Shown: positions 27,785 through 36,486 of the stretch, piece after piece | Numbering within the stretch: the first letter of the stretch is position 1 | Layout of the letters: each line of letters starts with the position of its first letter | Assembly (NCBI RefSeq): GCF_020531845.1 | Contig: NZ_JAJAVF010000002.1 | Location: forward strand, 1,027,543-1,091,542 | Reading direction: 5' to 3' | Origin: Methylobacillus methanolivorans | GTDB taxonomy: Bacteria; Pseudomonadota; Gammaproteobacteria; Burkholderiales; Methylophilaceae | DNA: 64,000 nucleotides | Translations under genes and position numbers: made by a program | The notes under the pieces: model-generated | The model's input: only the letters and a program-made list of their open reading frames with translations | Database searches by the model: none | What the model was told of the DNA's origin: nothing

Positions 27785-27790
27785 TATAAT
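27785..27790 (+). promoter_or_regulatory. -10 element of efp
   Basis: A consensus TATAAT 46 bases before the efp ATG, just after the earP stop. I find no convincing -35 at 16-18 bp. It suggests efp is also transcribed separately from earP. Confidence 0.5.
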
Positions 27791-27835
27791 GCGCGACTTT
27801 TTACACTTCACCCTTTTTAAGTCTCAGGACATCAC

Positions 27836-28393
27836 ATGAAAACAGCTCAGGAACTTCGCGTAGGCAACGTATTTATGGTAGGTAACGACCCTATGGTCGT
27901 ACTGAAGGCCGAATACAGCAAATCGGGCCGCAACTCCTCCGTGGTCAAGATGAAATTCAAGAATCTGCTCACCGAATCCCCGAGCGAAGCCGTTTACAAG
28001 GCTGATGACAAGTTTGACGTTGTCGTACTGGAAAAGAAGGAAGTGACTTACTCCTACTTCGCTGACCCAATGTACGTATTCATGGACGCTGAATACAATC
28101 AGTATGAAATTGAAGCGGAAACCATGGAAGATGCGCTCAACTTCCTGCAAGACGGCATGGAATGTGAAGTGGTGTTCTACAACGGCAAGCCTATCTCCGT
28201 TGAACTGCCAAACTCTGTTGTACGCGAAATCACCTACACGGAACCTGCCGTCAAGGGTGATACTTCCGGCAAGGTAATGAAGCCAGCCAAGATCTCTACA
28301 GGCTTCGAGCTGCCAGTGCCATTGTTCTGTGACATCGGCGACAAGATCGAAATCGATACCCGCACACTGGAATACAAGAACCGCGTGAAGTAA
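27836..28393 (+). CDS. efp: Translation elongation factor P, arginine type
   Basis: A 185-residue EF-P with three beta domains. The acceptor loop reads SKSGRNSSV with Arg32 in place of the Lys found in EpmA-type EF-Ps, which matches rhamnosylation by the upstream earP product. The C-terminal signature [18 protein letters not shown] is intact. EF-P rescues ribosomes at polyproline stretches; several Pro-run proteins are encoded nearby (for example the EF-hand protein). Confidence 0.97.
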   Translation: MKTAQELRVGNVFMVGNDPMVVLKAEYSKSGRNSSVVKMKFKNLLTESPSEAVYKADDKFDVVVLEKKEVTYSYFADPMYVFMDAEYNQYEIEAETMEDALNFLQDGMECEVVFYNGKPISVELPNSVVREITYTEPAVKGDTSGKVMKPAKISTGFELPVPLFCDIGDKIEIDTRTLEYKNRVK

Positions 28394-28410
28394 GGTTCAA
28401 GTATCTCAAC

Positions 28411-28438
28411 AAGGGAGCCCATCTGAGCTCCCTTTTTT
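28411..28438. terminator. Terminator after efp
   Basis: Stem AAGGGAGC/GCTCCCTT with an 8-base loop, followed by a T-run on the plus strand. The A-run before the stem may let it also serve the convergent operon ending at 28472. Confidence 0.85.
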
Positions 28439-28471
28439 ATTGCCTGCTTTTATTAATCACTGCTGACCTAG

Positions 28472-29110
28472 CTACAACAAATCGTGTACCCGGAAGCTCA
28501 GGTGAGAACCCTGGACATCTGCTTGCCGAATCGCATTGGCAAGTAGCCGATCTGCCTTCACCGGCCCACGCGCTTCGCACATCACTACATAAGCTTGGTT
28601 CACCAGGGCCTGCAATAATTCCAGGTCGTAGTTTTGCGTCAGGGCCGCAACATCGCCTGCAAGCCAGTCTTGCATGACTTGGTGTGGCTCAAGCTCAAGT
28701 GTCTGCTTGGTGAGCTGTTGCAGCAGGCGGCTACGTATGATGGATTGCATGCTGGCATCGCTCAAGCTAATGAGGGTAGAAAGCAAAAGGGAGAACATTT
28801 GGGTCTGATCATTGAGCCTAGCGTGTTCAGCAATAGGTGCAAGGGCTTCGCCGTGGCTACCTGGGTCGGGTAATAATTGGGACGGTGGCAACTCCATGGC
28901 GGTAATAATTGCCCGCAGCATCTGCCCCCGTTGCGCCTTGAGTTCAGCCCTGGCACAGCATTTGGCGACAAAGCCACTGAGCGCAAATGGCGGCTGGTTA
29001 GCATATTCACGCGCCCACAGCGCCACTGCTGAGAACAGCGCATCATCATCGAGAAATGGCCGTAGCCCGGTCAATATTGCCCGGCGACGCAATGCAATAT
29101 CCACGGTCAT
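28472..29110 (-). CDS. Hypothetical helical protein cotranslated with amt
   Basis: A 212-residue soluble, helix-rich protein of unrecognised family, with no signal peptide or cofactor motif. Its ATG overlaps the amt stop (ATGA), so it should be translated together with the ammonium channel. That pairing hints at a role in nitrogen metabolism or Amt regulation, but it is not a PII/GlnK protein (no T-loop sequence). Confidence 0.7.
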   Translation of the reverse strand: MTVDIALRRRAILTGLRPFLDDDALFSAVALWAREYANQPPFALSGFVAKCCARAELKAQRGQMLRAIITAMELPPSQLLPDPGSHGEALAPIAEHARLNDQTQMFSLLLSTLISLSDASMQSIIRSRLLQQLTKQTLELEPHQVMQDWLAGDVAALTQNYDLELLQALVNQAYVVMCEARGPVKADRLLANAIRQADVQGSHLSFRVHDLL

Positions 29111-30435
29111 AGTTTACTCAGTTGCTCCACATGCTCACGCTGGTAAGCCGCATCGCGGTTGAATTCTGGATAGCCCACTTCACCGTGTTCAGTAATATCC
29201 AGCCCGCGCTGCTCATGCATGGTGCTGACACGCAAGCCTATCGTGCGTGCCAGCAAACCATACATCAGCAATGCACTGAGAAAGACCCATACAAATGCCA
29301 CGGCCACACCAATCAACTGCACAATGACCTGATTGAGATCGAACATATTGCCTTTGAGGAACAAGCCCGCCGCCAATGTCCCCCATACACCGCTAACACC
29401 ATGCACAGCCACCGCACCTACGACATCATCCAGCCTGAGTTTTTCCAGGCCCCAGGTGGCGCACATGGTCACAATACCGCCAACAAAGCCGGTCAGCATT
29501 GCATAGGGTACTTCCATGCTGGCGCAACCTGCCGTGATCGCTACCAAGCCTCCCAGGCTGCCATTGACCACCGAGCTCATCAACACGGGCTGGCGTGTCA
29601 TCCAGGTAGTAAGCAATGCCCCCACCGCACCCGCAGCGCCAGCCATGTGGGTATTCAGCAAAATCGGGCCAATCTCCGTGCCTGCCGCTAAAGTGCTACC
29701 CCCGTTAAAGCCGAACCAACCGAACCAGAGCAGGAAACCACCCATGGCAACCAAGCTGAGATTATGGCCCGGGATCATATGCACCTCACCCTTGCTACCG
29801 AATCGGCCTAGGCGTGGCCCGAGTACCATGATGCCCGCCAAGGCGCACCATCCACCGACAGAATGCACCACCGTAGAGCCTGCAAAATCAATAAATCCCA
29901 TCTGCTTGAGCCAGCCATGCTCATTCCATGCCCAGCTACCAAACACTGGATAAATGACCGCCACAATGCCGCAAGCGCCGAATAAATAGGGCATGAAACG
30001 GGTTCGCTCTGCCATGGCACCACTGACAATCGTTGCAGCAGTCGCGGCAAACATCAGCTGGAAAAACATCATGCTGGCAGTCCAATCTGAGCCATAGGCC
30101 AGTGCAAAATGATCCTGGCCTATCCAGCCAGTAGGGTTATGGCCGAACATCAAGCCATAGCCGATTAGCCAGAACAGCACAGCCCCGACCGCAAGATCCA
30201 TATAGTTTTTCATCATGACATTCACGGCATTTTTTGCCCGCGCCATGCCACTTTCCAGCATGGCAAACCCTGCCTGCATCATAAAGACCAACGCGCCTGC
30301 AATCGCAATCCAGGCCGTATCAACAGCCTGTATATCAACTGCACTGTCTGCCGCCAGCACACTGGTTGGTAGCAACAGATGAATAATCAAAAACGCCAGG
30401 GTATGGAAAAAAATGGGAGCCGGATGATTGCGCAT
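29107..30435 (-). CDS. amt: Ammonium transporter Amt
   Basis: A 442-residue Amt/MEP/Rh channel. A cleavable-looking N-terminal segment ends SVLAADSAVD, followed by the pore helices with FMMQAGFAMLESG, the phenylalanine gate region, the twin-His pattern (DFAGSTVVHSVGG and AVHGVSGVWG) and a C-terminal tail that contacts PII proteins. ATG 30435 (MRNHPAPIF) is taken because it lies just downstream of a sigma-54 promoter; the upstream in-frame extension has no membrane or signal logic. No glnK neighbour. Confidence 0.93.
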   Translation of the reverse strand: MRNHPAPIFFHTLAFLIIHLLLPTSVLAADSAVDIQAVDTAWIAIAGALVFMMQAGFAMLESGMARAKNAVNVMMKNYMDLAVGAVLFWLIGYGLMFGHNPTGWIGQDHFALAYGSDWTASMMFFQLMFAATAATIVSGAMAERTRFMPYLFGACGIVAVIYPVFGSWAWNEHGWLKQMGFIDFAGSTVVHSVGGWCALAGIMVLGPRLGRFGSKGEVHMIPGHNLSLVAMGGFLLWFGWFGFNGGSTLAAGTEIGPILLNTHMAGAAGAVGALLTTWMTRQPVLMSSVVNGSLGGLVAITAGCASMEVPYAMLTGFVGGIVTMCATWGLEKLRLDDVVGAVAVHGVSGVWGTLAAGLFLKGNMFDLNQVIVQLIGVAVAFVWVFLSALLMYGLLARTIGLRVSTMHEQRGLDITEHGEVGYPEFNRDAAYQREHVEQLSKL

Positions 30436-30468
30436 GGTTCGTCCTGTGATAACAGCCAGCACTTCAAA

Positions 30469-30484
30469 AGCACAAAAAATGCCA
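30469..30484 (-). promoter_or_regulatory. Sigma-54 promoter of amt
   Basis: TGGCAT-TTTTT-GTGCT on the minus strand; GG and GC are correctly spaced. It lies between the DUF4130 gene stop and the amt ATG, with the predicted start about 22 bases before the ATG. Nitrogen-limited, NtrC-dependent amt transcription is the known rule in proteobacteria. Confidence 0.7.
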
Positions 30485-30505
30485 AGCTGCGAGCATGAAG
30501 CAGTG

Positions 30506-31423
30506 CTATGGCTTACGCTGATAGCGCACGATTTTTCGCCTGGGCAGCTCGGGCACACGCTCCAGCATTGATTGGGTACGGCTCCCAGCACTCGCAATCA
30601 ATGACGTAATGAGCGCTGCTTCGGGCAAATGATGCCAATATTTTTTTGGCATTTCCTTTTGCATGGCTTTGAGCTTGAGCCGGGCCGGATTAAAAATATG
30701 CTGGTAATAGCTCAGCCATAAGGCTTCACTGGCATCCTCCGCTGGCAGGGTCTCAGACTTGCCACCAGGCAAGAAATGGAGGTGGCTACCGTCCCAATGC
30801 ATCCCCATGCGTGGGCTCATGATGGTCCAATCCATGGTCGCAAAGCGGCCGATAAAGAAAGGTGCAACCGCTGCCATGATGTGGTGCGCGGGCTCAAACC
30901 ACGCCAGATAACGTGGGTGTTCATCCACCATGGTTTCACGGAAACGCACAAATGCCTTCATTTTATGCATGTCGCGTCGCACCGACTTGACCATGGCATG
31001 CAGCCTTGCCACATCGGCATCTCCCGCCAAGCGCATCAAGCCACGCTCCCCTTGCAAGCGCCACAGCACGCGATACAGCAACCCGAAGCGCTCTGGCGCC
31101 TGGTGCAATAGCGCTGGGCGAAGCAACTCGACAAATTGGCGTGACACCATCAATGGCTGGATACCTGCAGCAGTAGGCACGGCCTGCCTAGTAGCCGATA
31201 GAGACTTCGTCTCAGTAGCCTCATTACTCATGGATACTTGAACACCTACGCAAGATGCAGCTTCACCTGCCATCGCAAAAAAATCTTCTTGCCCCCCCGC
31301 ATCCTGCGATGGCTTGACGTACCAATCCACTTCGTGCGGGGCAATTCCCTGATGTAGTAAGTGACGTGCCGCAGTGCGCCAGCCTTCGACATCGGTTTCG
31401 TTCTGTAGATAAACATTGTGCAT
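30506..31423 (-). CDS. DUF4130 putative DNA-metabolism protein, radical-SAM partner
   Basis: A 305-residue cytosolic protein of the DUF4130 family (TIGR03915-like). It has an N-terminal WRTAARHLLHQGIAPHEVDW block, a linker rich in Ser/Thr/Ala (about residues 62-92), and the core FVELLRPALLHQAPERFGLLY...MDWTIMSPRMGMHWDG (about 95-215). Long relatives carry a fused UdgX-type uracil-DNA glycosylase at the C-terminus; here the protein stops at RRKIVRYQRKP and the domain is absent. It lies 20 bases after the radical-SAM gene and would be cotranscribed with it. Confidence 0.8.
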   Translation of the reverse strand: MHNVYLQNETDVEGWRTAARHLLHQGIAPHEVDWYVKPSQDAGGQEDFFAMAGEAASCVGVQVSMSNEATETKSLSATRQAVPTAAGIQPLMVSRQFVELLRPALLHQAPERFGLLYRVLWRLQGERGLMRLAGDADVARLHAMVKSVRRDMHKMKAFVRFRETMVDEHPRYLAWFEPAHHIMAAVAPFFIGRFATMDWTIMSPRMGMHWDGSHLHFLPGGKSETLPAEDASEALWLSYYQHIFNPARLKLKAMQKEMPKKYWHHLPEAALITSLIASAGSRTQSMLERVPELPRRKIVRYQRKP

Positions 31424-31443
31424 GCAATGCCTCCAAGCAATAT

Positions 31444-32679
31444 CTAGATGAACAACCCTAGCTGCTGCGGCGCAGCGGATATCTTGCTGAGCCGCGCAGG
31501 CAAGCTAGCTGCATCTAGCGTCGCACCTGGATGATGATCTGGCAGCTGAATAAACGGCAGCATGCGCTGAATAGGCGCGCGCATGTGTACCAGATCATCC
31601 AGCCGTACTGCACGTACACGGCGTGCAGCCAGGATACGCTGCACATTACGCACACCCAGCCCAGGCACGCGTAGCAAAATGGCCTTAGGTGCACGATTGA
31701 TGTCGACAGGGAACATGGCGCGATGTTGCAACGCCCATGCCGTCTTGGGATCCATATCCAAAGCCAGCATACCTTTCTCGCTGGTCACGATTTCATGCGA
31801 CTCAAAACCATAAAAACGCATCAGCCAATCGGCCTGGTATAGCCTATGTTCCCTGACCAAGGGAGGTGACTGTAAAGGCAACACCGGGCTGGCATCAGGG
31901 ATGGGGCTGAACGCAGAATAATAAACACGCCGCAAACGATACTGCCCATAGAGCTCAGCACTGGTGGTGAGTATGGTCTTATCGTCAGTGGCATCTGCAC
32001 CCACAATCATTTGCGTGCTCTGCCCGCCTGGAGAGAATTTTGGCGGGCGCTTGCCGCTCGTGCTTTTATCTTTGCCCGCATCAATCCGCTCACGCAACCG
32101 TGCCATGGAAATGCGGATAGCCGCACTATCCTTTTCTGGTGCCAGCGCAGAGAGGCTAGTAGCCGTGGGCAGCTCGATATTAATGCTCAAGCGATCTGCA
32201 TAGCGCCCTGCCCTTGCCAGCAAATCCGGGCTGGCGTCCGGGATGGTTTTCAAATGAATATAGCCACGGAAATCATGCTCTTCACGCAGGCTACGCGCGA
32301 CTTCCACCACTTGCTCCATGGTGTAATCCGGGCTCTGGATAATGCCCGAACTCAAGAACAGGCCTTCAATGTAATTTCGGCGATAAAACGCCAGCGTCAG
32401 CTGCACCACTTCCTCGGCACTGAACCGCGCCCGTGGCACATTGCTGCTCACACGATTGACGCAATACACACAGTCGTAGAGACAAAAATTGGTGAGCAAT
32501 ATTTTCAATAATGAAATACAGCGCCCATCGGGTGCATAACTATGACAAATCCCAGCACCCGTGGTGGAACCAATGCCCTTGCCATCGCGTGAATTGCGCT
32601 TTTCAGTACCACTGGAAGCACACGAAGCATCATATTTAGCAGCATCCGCCAGTATTTCTAACTTCTGTTTAATCTCCAT
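31444..32679 (-). CDS. Putative DNA modification/repair radical-SAM protein
   Basis: A 411-residue radical-SAM enzyme of the TIGR03916 type. The 4Fe-4S motif is CLYDCVYC (Cys-x3-Cys-x2-Cys), preceded by GICHSYAPDGRCISLLKILLTN. The C-terminal part holds a helix-hairpin-helix (LRVPGLGVRNVQRILAARR, about residues 343-361), implying DNA contact. The family is always paired with a DUF4130/UDG protein, as here; the reaction is unknown. A LexA-type box sits six bases before the ATG, so SOS-type control is likely. Confidence 0.87.
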   Translation of the reverse strand: MEIKQKLEILADAAKYDASCASSGTEKRNSRDGKGIGSTTGAGICHSYAPDGRCISLLKILLTNFCLYDCVYCVNRVSSNVPRARFSAEEVVQLTLAFYRRNYIEGLFLSSGIIQSPDYTMEQVVEVARSLREEHDFRGYIHLKTIPDASPDLLARAGRYADRLSINIELPTATSLSALAPEKDSAAIRISMARLRERIDAGKDKSTSGKRPPKFSPGGQSTQMIVGADATDDKTILTTSAELYGQYRLRRVYYSAFSPIPDASPVLPLQSPPLVREHRLYQADWLMRFYGFESHEIVTSEKGMLALDMDPKTAWALQHRAMFPVDINRAPKAILLRVPGLGVRNVQRILAARRVRAVRLDDLVHMRAPIQRMLPFIQLPDHHPGATLDAASLPARLSKISAAPQQLGLFI

Positions 32680-32685
32680 GATTAA

Positions 32686-32701
32686 TTGTACGTTCGTACA
32701 G
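32686..32701 (-). promoter_or_regulatory. LexA-type operator of the radical-SAM operon
   Basis: On the minus strand CTGT-ACGAACGT-ACAA, one base from CTGT-N8-ACAG. Its core (TGTACG, TT, CGTACA on the plus strand) shares the TGTAC-N4-GTACA pattern with the box before the LexA-like gene at 55.6 kb. A TACAAT -10-like hexamer overlaps it and ends five bases before the ATG, so the mRNA could be almost leaderless. Confidence 0.6.
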
Positions 32702-32833
32702 TAAAATTGACTAGTGCCTGGTCATTGATGGCATTGAAAAATGTAAACAGAGACATGTAGAGGGGCAACTTAAAGAGGGTGCTTTGCGGCTCTCTGCCTA
32801 AATCCAGAGCGGCTGATGACCGGTATCACACCC

Positions 32834-32849
32834 GGGCATGATATTTGCT
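32834..32849 (+). promoter_or_regulatory. Sigma-54 promoter of the Cache-CheW gene
   Basis: GGGCAT-GATAT-TTGCT; the -24 GG and -12 TTGC are correctly spaced (consensus TGGCAC-N5-TTGCW). The predicted start is about 25 bases before the ATG at 32886. Confidence 0.6.
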
Positions 32850-32885
32850 GCCTTATGGGTAGGCATCATTATAAGAAAGCATCAT

Positions 32886-35519
32886 ATGACCACCACAAAC
32901 TCCAACCTTGCTGCCATGAAGCAGAGCATGAGCAGCTTGAATCGCTATCGCGAATCCCTACAGCAATTGCAAGGCACTTGGGACAATCTTTCCCTGCTCA
33001 GCCAGCTTTCCGGCACAGGCACCGACATGAGCGAAACCCGCCAAGCCTTCGGAAAAATCACCACTGACGTATTGGATAGCCTAGCCCAGGAAACCTTGAA
33101 CAAGACCATTACCGCCATCACGGCCAAGGCCCAGGTTGCCGTGGATATCGTGGTGCGTAACCTGTTTGAGCGCACGGCTGATATCGGCTTTCTTTCCACT
33201 GACGATAATCTCAGTAACTTCCTCGACAAGCATTTAGCTGGCCTTGCCGAAGCACATGACATTATCCAGCTCCGTGAACGCTTTAATGAATACGTCCAAA
33301 AGTACTCGGTGTACTTCAATGTGATCCTACTTGATGCAGCAGGCAACATTTTGGTGCAACTAGATGATACCAACCCGACTACCCAATCCCACGATCCCTT
33401 AATCAAGGAGGCACTGCATTCAAACGCCGCGTATATCGAGGCTTTTCACCACAGCGACCTCGCCCCGACACACTCATCCAGCCTGATCTACGCTCGCAAG
33501 GTCTGTCACGACGATAGCGATGCCGCGCTGGGCGTGCTTTGCCTCTGTTTCAAGTTTGAAAATGAAATGGATGGTATTTTCCAGGACCTCATCGGCAAGA
33601 ATGAATGGTGTGTGGGGCTGCTTTTGGACGAGCAAGACCGGGTTATCGCCAGCAGTGATCATTACCAGATTCCCCTTGGGGCTACATTGGAGCATGCCCA
33701 GGGCCAGGACTGGATAGTCACGCGCTTCGCTGGCAGGCTATATCTGGCGGTCACGCGTGAAACCAAAGGCTACCAAGGCTACATGGGTCCGGGCTGGCGT
33801 GGGCATGTCATGATCCCGCTTGAGCATGCTTTTGAGGACAATGTGTCCAGCATCATTGCCGGTATCGATACCAAACTGCTGAAGAAAGTCATGCGTAGCC
33901 CTTTGCTCTTCTCGCAAACCCTGCTTGGCATTCCCAAGCAGGCAGCCACTATCCAGAGCAAGCTCAACCAATCCGTATGGAACGGCAATATCTGGCAAAA
34001 GCGCGATGCTAGCCACAATGCACAGCAAAACAACTTCTCAAAGATGCTGTTGTGGGAAATCAGCAATACTGGCTTCAAGACACAGAATGTCGTAGAAAAA
34101 ACGGTGGCTGATCTCTACCAAACCGTGGTCGCCGTGATGCTGGAGAACTCACGCTTTTTTGCCTCACTGGCCGTCGACATCATGGATCGCAACCTGTACG
34201 AGCGCGCCAACGATTGCCGCTGGTGGGCATTGACGGCAACATTCCAGCGTTTACTGGCCAAGCCAGAACTCAGCTCCCAGGAAAAAAGTGCGATCACCAA
34301 GGTGTTGGTCTATATCAACAAGGCTTATACCGTGTATTCCAACTTGGTAGTCTTTGACCGCAATGGTTATATTGTCGCCACATCAAACCCGGCTTACCAA
34401 CGCATGGTGGGTGAAACCATCACTGCCGATTGGGCAAAAGCAGCCTTGCAATTGCGCCAGTCCCAGGATTACGTCGTCTCGGATTTCGAGCCCAGCCCGC
34501 TATACGGCAACCAGCCTACTTACATCTATGCGGCTGCTATCCGTCACCAGGAGCAAACCGTGGGCGGCATCGGCATCGTCTTCGACAGCACGCCACAATT
34601 TTCCGCCATGCTCATGGATGCCTTGCCACATAACGCAGATAACGATGTCGTTAAGGGCAGTTTTACGCTCTATGTGGATGAAAAATTGTGTGTCATCTCA
34701 TCTACATCCCGTGATTTTGCCGTGGGTAGCCACTTCACCGTACATCCTGAACTCTGCAAGCTGACACCGGGCAGTACGGGCTTTGATATCGCCCTCTACA
34801 ACGGAAACTACTACGCCGTGGGCGCACGTGCATCGTCTGGCTACCGTGAATACAAGGGTGCTGTTGACAACTATAAAAACCATGTCACTGCGCTGATCTT
34901 TATTCCACTAGGCAAGGCTGCCGACATCAACGCCATGATTGATTCAGAAAACCTGCTACAACAAAACCAGTTCAAACCAGCAAGTAACATGACCACTGCT
35001 GACAATGCTGAAGAGTATGCTACCTTCTATATCGACAAGCACTGGCTGGGCCTGCCCGCCGCGCACATTGTCGAGGCTATCCAGGCCAATAATATCAAGC
35101 CCCTGCCTGATACCTCATCGGTACTGGAAGGCATGTTCAAACATGGGGATAACGTCGTGCCGGTGCTCAATCTCGCCCGACTCACGGGCATCGATTTTCA
35201 GGCGCCTGAGCAAGATAAGCAAATCATCATTGTACAAGCCGGGCCCAAGCTACCGAAATTCGGCCTATTGGTCAGTGCACTGGGAGAAATCCCGGCCATT
35301 GCACCTAACGCCATTGAGCCGCTCTCTGCCTTTTTTGCGACCATCAACATCCCAGCCGAAGGCATTGCCAAGGTGATGACAGATAAGGGGGAGAACTTGC
35401 TTATCCTGCTATCGGCCATTAACCTCATCACGCGCATCAGCGAAGCGGCGCAGCAGGCGAATAGCCAGACGTCAGCTTCCCCTGTGAACACAGATGAAAT
35501 TCTGGAGCAAGCCGCCTGA
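32886..35519 (+). CDS. Soluble tandem Cache-like sensor with C-terminal CheW domain
   Basis: An 877-residue protein with no membrane segment. Two related sensor modules are visible. The first has RNLFERTADIGFLS at about residue 91 and the second RNLYERANDCRWW at about 435; each is followed by a Cache-like YVQKYSVYFNVILLDAAGN / YINKAYTVYSNLVVFDRNG segment, so the halves arose by duplication. Residues about 708-860 form a CheW-like domain (YATFYIDKHWLGLP, VVPVLNLARLTG). The family is expected to feed a signal to a CheA-type kinase or other partner. It is convergent with the LuxR-type regulator gene 28 bases away and has a sigma-54 promoter. Ligand unknown. Confidence 0.78.
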   Translation: MTTTNSNLAAMKQSMSSLNRYRESLQQLQGTWDNLSLLSQLSGTGTDMSETRQAFGKITTDVLDSLAQETLNKTITAITAKAQVAVDIVVRNLFERTADIGFLSTDDNLSNFLDKHLAGLAEAHDIIQLRERFNEYVQKYSVYFNVILLDAAGNILVQLDDTNPTTQSHDPLIKEALHSNAAYIEAFHHSDLAPTHSSSLIYARKVCHDDSDAALGVLCLCFKFENEMDGIFQDLIGKNEWCVGLLLDEQDRVIASSDHYQIPLGATLEHAQGQDWIVTRFAGRLYLAVTRETKGYQGYMGPGWRGHVMIPLEHAFEDNVSSIIAGIDTKLLKKVMRSPLLFSQTLLGIPKQAATIQSKLNQSVWNGNIWQKRDASHNAQQNNFSKMLLWEISNTGFKTQNVVEKTVADLYQTVVAVMLENSRFFASLAVDIMDRNLYERANDCRWWALTATFQRLLAKPELSSQEKSAITKVLVYINKAYTVYSNLVVFDRNGYIVATSNPAYQRMVGETITADWAKAALQLRQSQDYVVSDFEPSPLYGNQPTYIYAAAIRHQEQTVGGIGIVFDSTPQFSAMLMDALPHNADNDVVKGSFTLYVDEKLCVISSTSRDFAVGSHFTVHPELCKLTPGSTGFDIALYNGNYYAVGARASSGYREYKGAVDNYKNHVTALIFIPLGKAADINAMIDSENLLQQNQFKPASNMTTADNAEEYATFYIDKHWLGLPAAHIVEAIQANNIKPLPDTSSVLEGMFKHGDNVVPVLNLARLTGIDFQAPEQDKQIIIVQAGPKLPKFGLLVSALGEIPAIAPNAIEPLSAFFATINIPAEGIAKVMTDKGENLLILLSAINLITRISEAAQQANSQTSASPVNTDEILEQAA

Positions 35520-35547
35520 ACCTGAGCATTTTCACTCTGGGGTAGGA

Positions 35548-36486
35548 TCAGCCACCCGCCTTGAGGTTGCGTAGCTTGCTGGTAGCAAGTGCCGCAGCCG
35601 CAGTGCGGGTTTCCACGCCCAGTTTGGCAAAGACATGCTCCATGTGCTTGTTTACGGTGCGCGGGCTGGTGCCGAGGATATCGCCAATGTCGCGGTTGGT
35701 CTTGCCCTTGATCGCCCAGTAGAGCACTTCGGATTCGCGCTGGGTGAGGCCAAAGGTTTGCATGAGTGCCTCGATCTGGGCAGCGTCAGATTCTTCCCTG
35801 AGGATAATGATCCATTGCTCTTCGGCATTCAGGTCTGCCATGGAAAAAATCAGGCGCCCGCTCCCCTGCACGACAGAGAGCGGCAAGCTCTCCGTACCAG
35901 GATTCTTCAGGGTACCTAACCATTTGAGTAATGCAATTGGCGTCAAGGTATCCGTATCAATATCACTGGCCGTGAAATAACGATGCATCCAGTCACGTGC
36001 CAAAGGCGTTTGCCAAACGATGCGCCCACTATGCGGCAACACGGCAATCGCCGCCTGCCCAAAGGCATCGAGCGCACCACGTGCCTGGTGCATCTGGCGT
36101 GATGCCTGCAAATGTGTGCTGATGCGTGCCAACACTTCGGCGGTGCGAATAGGCTTGGTAACGTAATCAGTGCCTCCAGCAGCAAAGCCTGCCACGACAT
36201 TCTCGGATTCAGTTAGTCCTGTCATGAAAATCACCGGGATATGACGGGTATTGAGGTTGGCCTTGAGCCTGGCACAGACCTCAAAACCATCCAGCCCCGG
36301 CATGATCGCATCCAGCAGGATAATATCTGGGCGTGCATCTTCCGCACGGCGAAGCGCGGTTTCGCCATTATTGGCCACCAGCACCATGTAGCCAGATTCA
36401 TCGAGTGCATCATGTAGCACGGCCAGGTTATCCGGCACATCATCCACAATCAGCACCACCGCGGTCTCTTTTCTAGCCTCCATCAT
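35548..36486 (-). CDS. Response regulator, receiver plus PAS-like plus LuxR-type HTH
   Basis: A 312-residue regulator. Receiver (about residues 10-125) with VDD, phosphoacceptor Asp in LLDAIMPG and Lys in YVTKPI; a central PAS-like stretch (about 140-235); LuxR/NarL-type HTH at the C-terminus (LTQRESEVLYWAIKGKTNRDIG...NKHMEHVFAKLG). It overlaps the 3' end of the hybrid kinase gene by 14 bases, so the two form one system. Probable targets are the neighbouring urea/amide genes (inference from position). Confidence 0.88.
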   Translation of the reverse strand: MMEARKETAVVLIVDDVPDNLAVLHDALDESGYMVLVANNGETALRRAEDARPDIILLDAIMPGLDGFEVCARLKANLNTRHIPVIFMTGLTESENVVAGFAAGGTDYVTKPIRTAEVLARISTHLQASRQMHQARGALDAFGQAAIAVLPHSGRIVWQTPLARDWMHRYFTASDIDTDTLTPIALLKWLGTLKNPGTESLPLSVVQGSGRLIFSMADLNAEEQWIIILREESDAAQIEALMQTFGLTQRESEVLYWAIKGKTNRDIGDILGTSPRTVNKHMEHVFAKLGVETRTAAAALATSKLRNLKAGG

